64,000 nt of DNA, taken from positions 34,711 through 98,710 of the forward strand of contig JAKOWL010000250.1 of NCBI GenBank assembly GCA_029781535.1. The letters run 5' to 3'. Below the pieces are notes generated by a model. That model saw only the letters and a list, made by a program, of their open reading frames with translations, was not told the DNA's origin and did not search any database. Made by a program: the position numbers and the translations under genes. Below are positions 36,660 through 46,267 of this stretch, piece by piece; position 1 is the stretch's first letter, and every line of letters begins with the position of its first letter. This stretch comes from Pseudomonadota bacterium. Its GTDB lineage: Bacteria; Pseudomonadota; Gammaproteobacteria; Burkholderiales; Methylophilaceae.

Positions 36660-37151
36660 ATGAAATTGCATACTGTATTGCTGCTACTCGTATTGGCCTT
36701 GATTGCCTTGTTTGCCATGCTGAACTGGGGAGTATTTCTTGCCCCTACAGAGTTATCTCTTGGCTACACTACAGTCCGCTTGCCTTTGGGCTTAGTCATG
36801 CTCGGGCTATTGGTGTTCGTTACAATACTGTTTCTTGCTTTTGTGGTCTACCTTCAGGGTTCTGTTTTACTCGAAGCACGCCGTCATTCGCGTGAACTTC
36901 AAGCCCATAGGGCGCTTGCAGATCAGGCTGAAGCCTCTCGATTTACAGAACTGCGTTCCTTCCTTGAAGCAGAATTGACCAAACAATCAGCACTAAATGA
37001 CGAATCAAAAACGGTAATCCTCGCAAGAATCGACCGGCTTGAACATGACATTCGATCATCCATGGAGCAGTCTGGGAACACACTGGCTGCTTATATTGGC
37101 GAACTGGAGGACCGGCTGGAAAAGATCACACCGCCATCTTCTGCGCGCTGA
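36660..37151 (+). CDS. LapA-like membrane protein with coiled-coil tail
   Basis: 163 aa from the ATG at 36660, preceded by GAGGGG. Two N-terminal helices (about 3-20 and 42-65) follow a LapA/DUF1049-like layout (FAMLNWGVFLAPTELSLG between them). The cytoplasmic tail (about 70-155) is Glu/Arg-rich and likely coiled coil. The frame stays open for about 87 codons beyond the TGA stop. Function unknown; LapA proteins act in LPS assembly, but the similarity here is at topology level. Confidence 0.65.
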   Translation: MKLHTVLLLLVLALIALFAMLNWGVFLAPTELSLGYTTVRLPLGLVMLGLLVFVTILFLAFVVYLQGSVLLEARRHSRELQAHRALADQAEASRFTELRSFLEAELTKQSALNDESKTVILARIDRLEHDIRSSMEQSGNTLAAYIGELEDRLEKITPPSSAR

Positions 37152-37294
37152 AGTTCGCCTCTTGAGCCGCGCGTTTATATTCACTTCGTACGCGCGCATT
37201 CATTATCAAAACTCGATGCCATGGAAGGCAGGCTGGACGCGGCTTCCAGGCATATTGTTTACGCAATGAAGAAAATGCGGTTTTTTGATGTTTC

Positions 37295-38587
37295 CTACTG
37301 TGCACCCACCACCACGGTCACAAAGTTCTCGGGCTTGATGCGGCGATTGAACGCATCCTTGATCTGCGCAGCGGTAACTTGCTCGATGCTTTTGTTGAAC
37401 TCGTCCAGATAAGTGTAGGAAAGCCCGTAAAAACCGATGACGTTGAGGTAATCCAGAATCTTGCTGTTGCTATCCAGCCGTAGCGGGAATCCGCCAGTGA
37501 TGTTGTCTTTGGCTGCTTTGAGCTCTTTCTCGGTGATACCATTTTTAATGAATTTAGCTACCGTCTCATTAACCAGCTTCAATGCATCTGTCGCTTGTTC
37601 TTTCTTGGTCTGCAGGCCAATCTCGAACGGGCCGGGCTGTGCCATGGGCACGAAGTAGCTGTATACGCTATACACCAGCCCACGTTTCTCACGCACTTCT
37701 TCGGTCAGGCGCGAGACGAAACCGCCGCCGCCCAGAATGTAGTTGCCGACGTAGAGCGGGAAATAGTCAGGGTCGCCACGCTTGATACCCGGCTGACCAA
37801 TAAGAATGTGCGCCTGACTAGCTGGATGCGGAGTCTTTTGTTCGACGGCAGCGGTCGGCAATGTGACTTCCGGCAGCTTGCCCACCGCTTCGGTCTGCGG
37901 CAAGCTGGCAGAAATCTGTTCGGTGATCTCGTGCGCCTGTTGCTCGGTCATATCGCCAATCAGTGCAATGACGGCACTCTTGGCACTGTAGTATTGCTGG
38001 TAGAAACTTTGCAAATCCTCACGCTTGAGCGCTGTAATGGTGTCTACCTCGCCATCTTCATCCAACGCATAAGGATGCTCGCCATACAAAGCACGCATGA
38101 AGGCCTTATTTGCAATACTATCTGGCTTGGTCTCATCTTCTTTCAGGCCGGCAATGATGCGCTGCTTTTCGCGCTGCAGCACAGCATCCGGGAAATCCGG
38201 CTTGTGCAGAATAGTGTTGAAAGTCTGCAGCGCTTTTTGCTGCTCGCTAGTAAGGGTACGCAGTTTAAACGCGGCACGGTCAGCATCCAGTTCGCCGCCC
38301 AGTACAGCGCCAATATCGGCAAAGGCGTTGGTGATCTGCTCTTCGTTCATGCCGCCCGCACCCAGCGCCATCATGTAGCGCGTCACGCCAGCCAGGCCAG
38401 CTTTCTGTTTGGTGTCACGCGCACTCCCTGCAGGAAAATTGACGGCAATATCCATGATGGGCAAATCGTGGTTCTCGACAAAGAGCACTTTGCTGCCCGA
38501 TATGGTCTGCCAGTGCTGGATTTTGACAGCAGCTTGCGTGATTCCCGAGAATACGACAAATGCAATCAATAAAACATATCGAATCAT
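37295..38587 (-). CDS. M16-family peptidase homologue, catalytically inactive subunit
   Basis: 430 aa with a Sec signal peptide (residues 1-19, ending TQA). It has M16 domain architecture, with the N-terminal M16 lobe and a C-terminal lobe around NYILGGGGFVSRLTEEVREKRGLVYS. The zinc motif HxxEH is absent: the matching place reads GVTRYMMALGAGGM. It retains the substrate-binding R/Y segment, so it is likely the non-catalytic partner of the upstream M16 protein. The gap between the two genes is 27 bp. Confidence 0.88.
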   Translation of the reverse strand: MIRYVLLIAFVVFSGITQAAVKIQHWQTISGSKVLFVENHDLPIMDIAVNFPAGSARDTKQKAGLAGVTRYMMALGAGGMNEEQITNAFADIGAVLGGELDADRAAFKLRTLTSEQQKALQTFNTILHKPDFPDAVLQREKQRIIAGLKEDETKPDSIANKAFMRALYGEHPYALDEDGEVDTITALKREDLQSFYQQYYSAKSAVIALIGDMTEQQAHEITEQISASLPQTEAVGKLPEVTLPTAAVEQKTPHPASQAHILIGQPGIKRGDPDYFPLYVGNYILGGGGFVSRLTEEVREKRGLVYSVYSYFVPMAQPGPFEIGLQTKKEQATDALKLVNETVAKFIKNGITEKELKAAKDNITGGFPLRLDSNSKILDYLNVIGFYGLSYTYLDEFNKSIEQVTAAQIKDAFNRRIKPENFVTVVVGAQ

Positions 38588-38614
38588 TTTTAACTTTCCA
38601 ACTTTATTTTTAAT

Positions 38615-40003
38615 TTAATGGCTATGTGGTCTGCCAACAGGTTTGGCATTCGGATCAATCGTCTGCGGATCCAATGTCGCCACGGTCATATTGTCCTTGA
38701 CCAGATACTTCTTGGCGACCGCCTGGATCTGCTCGGAAGTGACTGCCTTCAACTTCTCCGGATATATCTTCAGCAGACGCCAGCCATAACCCATCGTTTC
38801 CAGCTGGCCTACCTGCATCCCCTGATAGAACATCGAATCGCGTTTATAGACGTCCGCAGCGATCACCGCGGCCTTTACCCGGTCAAGCTCTTGCTGTGTT
38901 GCACCCTCGGCTTTGACCTTCTCGACCTGCTCCAGAATCGCCTGTTCAAGCTCGGCTACGGTTTTGCCTTCGCTAGGCGTACCCACCAGCTCAAACAGAG
39001 CTTCGCGGCCACGCGACGTGCTGTCATACCCCGCACCGACATCCACCGCGATAGGGTTATCACGCACCAGCTTCTGGTTGAGGCGTGCTGAATCGTTGCC
39101 ACTGAGCACCCCCGCCAGCACATCGAGCGCATAAGGTTCCCATTCATCCTCCGGTGTGGATGGTTTATCTTGCAACGTAGGCACGTGAAAGCCCATCACA
39201 AGATAAGGCAACTTGCCCGGCGCCTTCACGATGGCACGCCGCTCGCCCACTTGCGCAGGTTCGCGTTGCGGCTTACGCTCTGGCAGCTTGTGCGGCTTGA
39301 TCGAGCCAAAGAACTTATTCGCCAGTTTCAGCACGTCCTGAGTGCTGACATCGCCTACGACCACCAGTGTGGCATTGTTAGGCGCATACCAGTTGCGATA
39401 CCACTCGCGCGCATCTTCCGCCGTCATGTTCTCCAGATCGTTCATAAAGCCCACCACTGGTCGCGCATAAGGATGCTCGGTAAAGGCCATTGCCTGGAAT
39501 TGCTCGTTCACTTTGGATTGCGGCTTATCCTCGGTGCGCCAGCGGCGCTCTTCCATCACCACCTTGATCTCTTTGGCGAACTCTTCATCGGTGATCTGCA
39601 GGTTGGCCATCCGGTCAGCTTCCAATTCCAGCGCCAACGGCAACTTGGACTTTTCCAGCTGCTGGAAGTAGCAGGTGTAATCCATACCGGTAAACGCATT
39701 TTCCTTGCCCCCGGCAGCGGCGATAATACGGGAGAACTGGCCGGCAGGCACCTTTTTCGTCCCCTTGAACATCATGTGTTCCAGCACATGCGCAACACCG
39801 GTCTTGCCGTTGACTTCATCCAAGGCACCAGCGCGATACCAGACTTGCGACACGACCACCGGCGCGCGGTGATCTTCCTGAACAACCACTTTCATGCCGT
39901 TATCGAGTTTGAATTCCTGAATGTCTGCCCACGCCAATAAGGGCATGGCAATTACCAAGAATGCTAGAAATCTGCTTTTATTGTTCAATTTTTTTCTATT
40001 CAA
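38615..40003 (-). CDS. M16-family zinc metallopeptidase, active subunit
   Basis: 462 aa. The signal peptide ends LLAWA (about residue 25). The inverted zinc motif HVLEH is intact (H72, E75, H76), with the distal Glu in the following helix. The C-terminal lobe carries LVRDNPIAVDVGAGYDS. I prefer the TTG at 40003, which has AGGAAAA just upstream; TTG at 40018 is the alternative. It is divergent from ftsY. It probably forms a heterodimer with the inactive subunit, degrading periplasmic peptides. Confidence 0.9.
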   Translation of the reverse strand: MNRKKLNNKSRFLAFLVIAMPLLAWADIQEFKLDNGMKVVVQEDHRAPVVVSQVWYRAGALDEVNGKTGVAHVLEHMMFKGTKKVPAGQFSRIIAAAGGKENAFTGMDYTCYFQQLEKSKLPLALELEADRMANLQITDEEFAKEIKVVMEERRWRTEDKPQSKVNEQFQAMAFTEHPYARPVVGFMNDLENMTAEDAREWYRNWYAPNNATLVVVGDVSTQDVLKLANKFFGSIKPHKLPERKPQREPAQVGERRAIVKAPGKLPYLVMGFHVPTLQDKPSTPEDEWEPYALDVLAGVLSGNDSARLNQKLVRDNPIAVDVGAGYDSTSRGREALFELVGTPSEGKTVAELEQAILEQVEKVKAEGATQQELDRVKAAVIAADVYKRDSMFYQGMQVGQLETMGYGWRLLKIYPEKLKAVTSEQIQAVAKKYLVKDNMTVATLDPQTIDPNAKPVGRPHSH

Positions 40004-40129
40004 GCTTTTTCCTATCAAGATGCGATTCCTTCAAAATGGATTATTTCTCTAAAGACAGGCAGGATTTTAATTTAGTTCGTAGCCGTGTGTGGCGATTACG
40101 ACTAAAATAACGCTAATTCACGATTGTAT

Positions 40130-41167
40130 ATGACGATGTTCGATTTTTTCAAAAAGAAACCCGCAGAGACACCTGCACCAACCACACCGGCAGTCGAGCC
40201 ATCTGCCGAGACCACCCTCCCACAAGTTGCAGTGATGGAGGATAACGCTGCACCAAAGCTCAGCCTTACGGAACGTCTGAAACAAGGCCTGGCCAAAACA
40301 CGCCAGCAACTGGGCGGGCAACTCGCCGGATTGTTCGGCGGCGGCAAGATCGATGCGGACACCTACGATGAACTTGAAACCATCCTGCTGACTTCCGATG
40401 TCGGCGTGGCAGCAACGCAAAGGCTGCTGGATAACCTGAAGAAGCGCGTCAAACGTGAAAATCTGGAAGACACCGCCGCACTGAAGAACGCCCTGAAAGC
40501 CGAGATGCTGGCGGTGTTGGCACCACTGGAAAAACCGCTGGAAACTAATACGCATGCGCCTTTCGTAATGATGCTGGCAGGCGTGAACGGAGCCGGCAAG
40601 ACCACTACCATCGGCAAACTAGCCAAGCTTTTCCAGGCACAAGGCAAGAGCGTGCTGATTGCAGCCGGCGACACTTTCCGCGCTGCAGCACGTGAGCAAC
40701 TGCAGGTATGGGGTGAGCGCAACAACGTACACGTCATCGCATCCGAAGGCGGCGATCCGGCTGCTGTGATTTTTGACGCGGTTAACTCCGCTGTTGCCAA
40801 AAAGATCGATATCGTCATTGCCGATACTGCAGGGCGGTTACCGACGCAGATGCATCTGATGGATGAGATCAAGAAGGTGCAGCGCGTGATTGGCAAAGCC
40901 TTGCCAGATGCGCCACATGAGATCCTGCTGGTGCTGGACGCCAATACTGGCCAGAACGCCATCAACCAGGTGAAAGCATTTGATGATGCGCTGGGCGTGA
41001 CCGGACTGGTACTAAGCAAGCTGGACGGCACCGCCAAGGGCGGCGTGATTGCGGCGATCGCCGAGGCCAGGCCTATCCCAATACGCTACATTGGCATTGG
41101 CGAAGCGATTGATGACTTGCGCCCTTTCAATGCAAGTGACTTTGTAGATGCACTATTTGATAGCTAA
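40130..41167 (+). CDS. ftsY: Signal recognition particle receptor FtsY
   Basis: 345 aa. A short acidic/Pro-rich A domain (residues 1-55) is followed by the N domain and the G domain with GVNGAGKTTTIGKLA (G1), DTFRAAAREQL, DTAGR (G3) and TKxD-type LSKLDGTAKGG. It receives SRP-ribosome complexes at the inner membrane. Candidate starts are ATG 40130 and ATG 40136, with no strong ribosome site. It leads the ftsY-ftsE-ftsX cluster. Confidence 0.95.
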   Translation: MTMFDFFKKKPAETPAPTTPAVEPSAETTLPQVAVMEDNAAPKLSLTERLKQGLAKTRQQLGGQLAGLFGGGKIDADTYDELETILLTSDVGVAATQRLLDNLKKRVKRENLEDTAALKNALKAEMLAVLAPLEKPLETNTHAPFVMMLAGVNGAGKTTTIGKLAKLFQAQGKSVLIAAGDTFRAAAREQLQVWGERNNVHVIASEGGDPAAVIFDAVNSAVAKKIDIVIADTAGRLPTQMHLMDEIKKVQRVIGKALPDAPHEILLVLDANTGQNAINQVKAFDDALGVTGLVLSKLDGTAKGGVIAAIAEARPIPIRYIGIGEAIDDLRPFNASDFVDALFDS

Positions 41168-41176
41168 ATCAACGAC

Positions 41177-41845
41177 ATGATAGTTTTCGACCAAGTCAGC
41201 AAACGTTACCCCGGCAGCCACGAGGCACTAATCGACGTTTCCTTCACCATCAATGACGGTGAACTGGTCTATGTCACCGGCCATTCCGGTGCCGGCAAAA
41301 GCACGTTGCTGAAGCTGATGGCGGCGATTGAGCGTCCCACCAGCGGTGCGGTCATCATCAACCAGCAAAATATCGCCAAACTCAAGAGTGCCAGCCTTCC
41401 TTTCGTTCGCCGCAAGATTGGCATGGTGTATCAGGATCACAAGCTGCTGTTCGACCGCAACTGCTATCACAATGTCGCGTTGCCGCTCGCAATCAACGGC
41501 ATCACGGGAGCAGAGGCAGGCAAGCGTATCCGTGCCGCACTGGATAAGGTTGGCTTGCTGAACAAGGAAAAGGCCATGCCCATCACCCTCTCCGGCGGTG
41601 AGCAGCAAAGACTGGCTATCGCGCGTGCCGTAGTATCCAGGCCATCCATCCTGATTGCCGACGAACCGACCGGCCATCTGGACCGCAGCTATGCCGACGA
41701 CATCATGCAGTTATTTGGCGCTTTCCAGCAAGTGGGGGTGACGGTGATTGTGGCCACACATGACGCCTTGGGCAAGACTACCCCTCAGGATAAAGTGCTG
41801 CAGCTGCAGCATGGCCGGCTGGTACCGGCAGAGGTGCCTGCATGA
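41177..41845 (+). CDS. ftsE: Cell division ATP-binding protein FtsE
   Basis: 222 aa ABC ATPase: Walker A GHSGAGKST, signature LSGGEQQRLAIARA, Walker B ILIADEPTGHLD, and the H loop VIVATHD. With FtsX it controls peptidoglycan hydrolases at the septum. It starts 9 bp after ftsY and overlaps ftsX by 4 bp (ATGA). Confidence 0.95.
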   Translation: MIVFDQVSKRYPGSHEALIDVSFTINDGELVYVTGHSGAGKSTLLKLMAAIERPTSGAVIINQQNIAKLKSASLPFVRRKIGMVYQDHKLLFDRNCYHNVALPLAINGITGAEAGKRIRAALDKVGLLNKEKAMPITLSGGEQQRLAIARAVVSRPSILIADEPTGHLDRSYADDIMQLFGAFQQVGVTVIVATHDALGKTTPQDKVLQLQHGRLVPAEVPA

Positions 41846-42747
41846 ATATTTGGCTGACTCAGCATCTGCAGGCGATGAAGCAAGTATTGCATCGCTGCCA
41901 TCAAAATTTCCTACATACTTTTTTGATCAGTCTGGTGATAGGCGTGGCGCTGACCCTGCCAGTCTTGGGTTATGTCACCATCCACAATCTCGGCGACCTG
42001 ACTGGCAAGGCCAACCAGGAAGCGCAGATAAGTGTTTTCTTGAAGAACAACCTGACAGAGAATGCCAAATCCAGCCTTCGCAAAAACTTGGAAAGCAATC
42101 CTGAAATCAAATCAGCCACTTTCGTATCTAAAGAACAAGCACTAGAGCAACTCAAGGACAGTTTTGCCGATGTGACACTTATCGAATCCTTGCAGCAGAA
42201 CCCATTGCCTGACGCTTTCCAGATTGTTCCCAAGAGCCTGGATACTGCACAGTTGAGCGCACTCAAAAAGCAACTGGAAAACCTGGATGGTGTACAAGAA
42301 GTCGTGCTGGATGCAGACTGGCTCAATCGCCTGAACAGTTTGATTCAGCTTGCCGAAAGAATCTTATGGCTAATCACCGGCCTGTTCGCACTACTGCTCA
42401 TCACTGTCATCAGCAATACAGTGCGCATGCAGATCATGGCCCAGCGCGACGAAATCGAGGTCAGCCAACTGATTGGTGCCACTGCAGCTTTTACACGCCG
42501 CCCGTTTTTATATCTAGGCGGACTATATGGCCTATTCGGGGGTGTACTGGCAATCCTTATTGCTGTAGCAGTTGTATATATTTTCAACCAATCCATTATT
42601 CCTCTCACCGCCGCCTACCAGACACATTTCGCGCTTAATTACCCGGCTATGAATACACTGGGAGCAACCTGTCTGTTCGCTTCTGCCATCGGCTTGCTCT
42701 CCGCTCACGTCACTGCATCAAAATTCATAAATAAATCAATGCGCTAG
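41842..42747 (+). CDS. ftsX: Cell division protein FtsX
   Basis: 301 aa. Helix 1 (about 25-47), an extracytoplasmic domain (about 50-170), then three C-terminal helices; the FtsX motif region EVSQLIGATAAFTRRPFLY sits between helices 2 and 3. It is the membrane partner of FtsE. The next gene is 112 bp away and looks independent. Confidence 0.93.
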   Translation: MNIWLTQHLQAMKQVLHRCHQNFLHTFLISLVIGVALTLPVLGYVTIHNLGDLTGKANQEAQISVFLKNNLTENAKSSLRKNLESNPEIKSATFVSKEQALEQLKDSFADVTLIESLQQNPLPDAFQIVPKSLDTAQLSALKKQLENLDGVQEVVLDADWLNRLNSLIQLAERILWLITGLFALLLITVISNTVRMQIMAQRDEIEVSQLIGATAAFTRRPFLYLGGLYGLFGGVLAILIAVAVVYIFNQSIIPLTAAYQTHFALNYPAMNTLGATCLFASAIGLLSAHVTASKFINKSMR

Positions 42748-42859
42748 TTACAAATGGTAACAATTTTTTGCTTGATATGGCTTTATGCCTACCGGATAAT
42801 CAAAGTTATAACAAAATAACTCAATATAACAGGGGAATATCAATAACAAAGGATGTTAT

Positions 42860-43519
42860 ATGAAGAAAATAATCACTTTGCTCGCGTTTTTACCGATGGC
42901 TGCGAGCGCCAATACACTGCAATTCAATCCTTCAGGCAGCAATTTCAGCTTTAGTGGTTATGGCATATCGCCAGATACTACCGGAGCCAGAGATGTTGGG
43001 CAGTTAGGTTCATTTTCCACGGCCGGGTCCGGTAGCGGCACACTGACTTTCACCTTTCTAGGTCAAGAGAGTGGTTTCCTTAACAACTTGTCACTTACCG
43101 TCGACGGCGCTATCCAAACCCTGACAGAAGGTGCGCTTGGCAGCACCATCTCAGCTGTTATCAATGGGGCCGGACTCATCAACTTCGGCTTCTTCAGCTC
43201 AGGTCCTTCTGGTAATTTTGGACAATTTAACAATGGCGATACGGCAAACGGTACGTTGGGTTTTGCAGTGCTTAAGGAATTCATAGGCAATCAAGACCCG
43301 GCTGCTGTTGCAGGTGCAGGTTATAACAACACCACAACGCTAGGCAGCTTTGACTTTTTGCTTGGTTTCAATGATGCAGGCAAGGGCGATGCTGATTACG
43401 ACGACTACGTGGTAGGTGTAAATTTCAAGCCAACGGCAGTACCGTTACCAGCCGCTATGCCGTTGCTGCTGGCAACTGCAGGTTTGTTTGGATTTGGGAT
43501 TTACCGCAAGCGCGTCTAA
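42860..43519 (+). CDS. VPLPA/PEP-CTERM-type sorted extracellular protein
   Basis: 219 aa. The Sec signal peptide (residues 1-17, ending ASA) precedes a Gly/Ser/Asn-rich, low-Lys mature part. The C-terminus is a sorting tail: VPLPAAMPLLLATAGLFGF then IYRKRV, i.e. a VPLPA motif, a hydrophobic helix and a basic end. Such tails are processed by exosortase/EpsH systems linked to exopolysaccharide. AAAGGA precedes the ATG. A bidirectional hairpin follows. The function of the mature part is unknown. Confidence 0.82.
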   Translation: MKKIITLLAFLPMAASANTLQFNPSGSNFSFSGYGISPDTTGARDVGQLGSFSTAGSGSGTLTFTFLGQESGFLNNLSLTVDGAIQTLTEGALGSTISAVINGAGLINFGFFSSGPSGNFGQFNNGDTANGTLGFAVLKEFIGNQDPAAVAGAGYNNTTTLGSFDFLLGFNDAGKGDADYDDYVVGVNFKPTAVPLPAAMPLLLATAGLFGFGIYRKRV

Positions 43520-43538
43520 CCAATGTCTGTGCCTTAGC

Positions 43539-43566
43539 AAAAGGGGTGTCTCGACACCCCTTTTTT
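43539..43566. terminator. Bidirectional intrinsic terminator between the VPLPA gene and nasA
   Basis: Perfect 12-bp stem AAAAGGGGTGTC/GACACCCCTTTT with a minimal loop, T-rich on the + strand side. It serves the + strand gene ending at 43519 and the minus-strand nasA ending at 43571. Confidence 0.88.
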
Positions 43567-43570
43567 AATG

Positions 43571-46267
43571 CTAGGCATGCACTCGACCAAATGCTGAAAC
43601 CATGCGCTTGAGTTCCGGCACACAGGATCCGCACTGAGTACCGCACTTGAGCTTGGCCTGCAGCGTCTGCAAGTCCGCACCAGCCTCACAAGCCTCGACA
43701 ATCTCGTTCTCAGCCACATCCAGGCAATTGCAAACAATCTTGCCACGACCACGCTGACCTGTTGGCGGTGTACTCAATGGGGCCAATGCCCAGCGTCGGA
43801 GTTCATCACTGAACTGGCCTGTGGTCATCACTTCTTTCAACCAGTCTGCTGCCAGCGTCTCACCCACCAGCCGCACACCAGTGACCTGGCTATTTTGTAC
43901 CAGTATCCGTTTACTGATGCCGCGCTTGGCATCATCGTAGTGAAGCATGGGCGCACCTTCCAACATGCCCAACAACTGATCCAATCTTTCGATTATCCGG
44001 GTATCCGGAGCCCCATGATGCGCCACACGCAGAACCACCATACCACTGCCCCTTCCATAGAGGCCGCAAGTCGCATAATCAAAGTCAGGCAGCAATGTAC
44101 GTATGGATTGCAGCAAAGACAAATCGGCACAATTGCGCATCACCGTCATTTGCCAAGGCAAATCCAGCTTTTCGATTTTGATTGCAGTATGCTTCAATTC
44201 CGGCTGCTTTGAAGCTTTATCGAAAGCCGGCGGCATCAGCGCGTTCACGCCCAAGCCATGCATAGACTGGCTTCCCCAGTGCATCGGGATATAGGCTTCT
44301 GCAGGCTTCATCTCCCCGGATTCCGCGACGCGGATCACGAGGCTGCCACGCTTGTTGCTGACCTTGACGATATCCCCGGCCCTGATTTGGCGGCGCTGCA
44401 TATCATCCGCATGCATGGATATCACGGGCTCTTCGACATGGTTATACAACTGCGCGACTCTGCCGGTACGGCTCATGCCATGCCATTGGTCACGCAACCG
44501 CCCGGTCAACAGATGCAATGGATGCCGCGCATCGGTCTTATCCGCGGTGCCTTTGTATGATGCATTGACGAACCTAGCCTTGCCATCAGGTGTAGGAAAC
44601 CCGCCATCGGTATAAAGTCTTGCCATTCCTTTGCCTGCACCGGATTTGAATGGCCACTGCTGCGGGCCCTTATTTAGCAGGATATCGTAAGTCAGGCCAG
44701 TGATATCCAGGTCACGGCCACGTGTGCTTTCACGATGCTCGTTAAAGACAGCCTCCGTACTGACATAAGGGAACAGTTGTGGTTCCCTATCCAGATGCTT
44801 TTCCAACCGATGTGCGAAATCTACGACGATCTCCCAGTCATGGCGCGCCTCACCAGGAGGATTAACAGCAGACTGCACACGTGTGATACGCCGCTCGGAG
44901 TTGGTTACCGTCCCCTCCTTTTCTCCCCAGGTACTGGCTGGCAACAATACATCCGCGTACTGGCAAGTCTCGGTATTGTTAAAAGCATCCTGCACTACGA
45001 CCAGCTCAGCCGACTCTAGCGCTTTAAGCACATTGTTCACGTCAGGCATGGACTGCGCCGGATTGGTACAAGCAATCCATATTGCCTTGATTTCGCCGCT
45101 TCTAACAGCGTCAAACATCTCGACTGCAGTTTTGCCGGGGGTCGCAGGCACCTCATTTACCCCCCATAGCTTTGCGATTTCGGCACGATGTTCAGGATTC
45201 ATCAGGTCTCGATGTGCAGATAGCAGGTTCGCCATCCCACCTACTTCACGCCCACCCATCGCATTGGGCTGCCCAGTCAAGGAAAACGGTCCTGCCCCTA
45301 ACTTGCCGATCTGCCCCGTAGCAAGGTGCAGGTTGATTAGCGAGGCGTTCTTGTCAGTACCATGAATGGATTGGTTCAAACCCTGACAATACATAGACAG
45401 AGTGGGGCCTGCGCCGAACCATTTGGCTGTCTGGATGATATCTTTTTCACTGACTCCGCAAATATCTGCAACCATTTTTGGCGTATATTCACGCACTGTT
45501 TCTTTCAGCGCGTCAAAACCCGTGGTGTGCTTGCGAATATATTCATGATCCAGTAAGCCTTCCCACAACATGACATGAAGTAAGCCATTGAACAGCGCCA
45601 CATCTGTGCCCGGGTGAATCGCGAGATGGATATCAGCCAGCTGTGCGGTATCAGTCCTGCGTGGATCTACGACCACGACCTTCATATCCGGATCCTTGGC
45701 CTTCGCATCTTCGATGCGGCGGAAAACGATGGGATGTGCAAAAGCCGTATTGCTGCCCGCGATAAAGAGACATTTCGTATAGTTGATATCGTCATAACAG
45801 GCAGGCGGCGCATCAGCGCCCAAAGTAGCTTTATATCCTGCCACAGCGCTGGACATGCACAGACGCGAATTGGTGTCGATATTGTTGGTGCCTATCAACC
45901 CTTTGGCAAGCTTGTTGAATACATAATAGTCTTCGGTCAACAGTTGCCCGGAGATATAGAACGCCACGGCATCCGACCCATGCTTACCGATGATATTCGC
46001 AAACTTTTCTGCCAGATAGTCCAATGCGACATCCCAGCTCACATGCTGTCTCTGTGTATCGCGAGTTTGTCGCATTTCTGGGAATAATGCACGAAAATCC
46101 GTTGTTGCTGTTAAATGCAATGTAGAGCCCTTGGTGCATAAACGCCCAAAATTCGCAGGATGCTTCGGATCACCCTTCACATTGATAATTGCATTACCAT
46201 CAGATTCGATGATGACGCCACAACCAACCCCGCAATAGGGGCACGTTGACTTAGTCTCTTTGATCAT
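43571..46267 (-). CDS. nasA: Assimilatory nitrate reductase, molybdopterin catalytic subunit
   Basis: 898 aa from the ATG at 46267. The N-terminal [4Fe-4S] ligands are C9, C12, C16 and C44 (CPYCGVGC, LCTKG). The Mo-bisMGD domains span about 60-690. The C-terminal BFD-like [2Fe-2S] domain has CNCLDVAENEIVEA and CGTQCGSCVPELK (about residues 840-890), the NasA/NarB type with added cluster. It reduces nitrate to nitrite in the cytoplasm. Its start overlaps the nirD stop by 4 bp. It is last in the nirB-narK-kinase-nirD-nasA unit. Confidence 0.96.
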   Translation of the reverse strand: MIKETKSTCPYCGVGCGVIIESDGNAIINVKGDPKHPANFGRLCTKGSTLHLTATTDFRALFPEMRQTRDTQRQHVSWDVALDYLAEKFANIIGKHGSDAVAFYISGQLLTEDYYVFNKLAKGLIGTNNIDTNSRLCMSSAVAGYKATLGADAPPACYDDINYTKCLFIAGSNTAFAHPIVFRRIEDAKAKDPDMKVVVVDPRRTDTAQLADIHLAIHPGTDVALFNGLLHVMLWEGLLDHEYIRKHTTGFDALKETVREYTPKMVADICGVSEKDIIQTAKWFGAGPTLSMYCQGLNQSIHGTDKNASLINLHLATGQIGKLGAGPFSLTGQPNAMGGREVGGMANLLSAHRDLMNPEHRAEIAKLWGVNEVPATPGKTAVEMFDAVRSGEIKAIWIACTNPAQSMPDVNNVLKALESAELVVVQDAFNNTETCQYADVLLPASTWGEKEGTVTNSERRITRVQSAVNPPGEARHDWEIVVDFAHRLEKHLDREPQLFPYVSTEAVFNEHRESTRGRDLDITGLTYDILLNKGPQQWPFKSGAGKGMARLYTDGGFPTPDGKARFVNASYKGTADKTDARHPLHLLTGRLRDQWHGMSRTGRVAQLYNHVEEPVISMHADDMQRRQIRAGDIVKVSNKRGSLVIRVAESGEMKPAEAYIPMHWGSQSMHGLGVNALMPPAFDKASKQPELKHTAIKIEKLDLPWQMTVMRNCADLSLLQSIRTLLPDFDYATCGLYGRGSGMVVLRVAHHGAPDTRIIERLDQLLGMLEGAPMLHYDDAKRGISKRILVQNSQVTGVRLVGETLAADWLKEVMTTGQFSDELRRWALAPLSTPPTGQRGRGKIVCNCLDVAENEIVEACEAGADLQTLQAKLKCGTQCGSCVPELKRMVSAFGRVHA

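Noticed and set aside
37595-38572. 325-residue + strand open frame opposite the inactive M16 gene
   Set aside because: Mirror of a strongly coding region; composition is Arg/His-rich as shadows are.
39170-39940. 256-residue + strand open frame opposite the active M16 gene
   Set aside because: Same reason; the minus-strand gene has the zinc motif and signal peptide.
42754-42775. Sigma54-like TGGTAAC...TTGCT before the VPLPA gene
   Set aside because: GG to GC spacing is 2 bp too long for sigma54.
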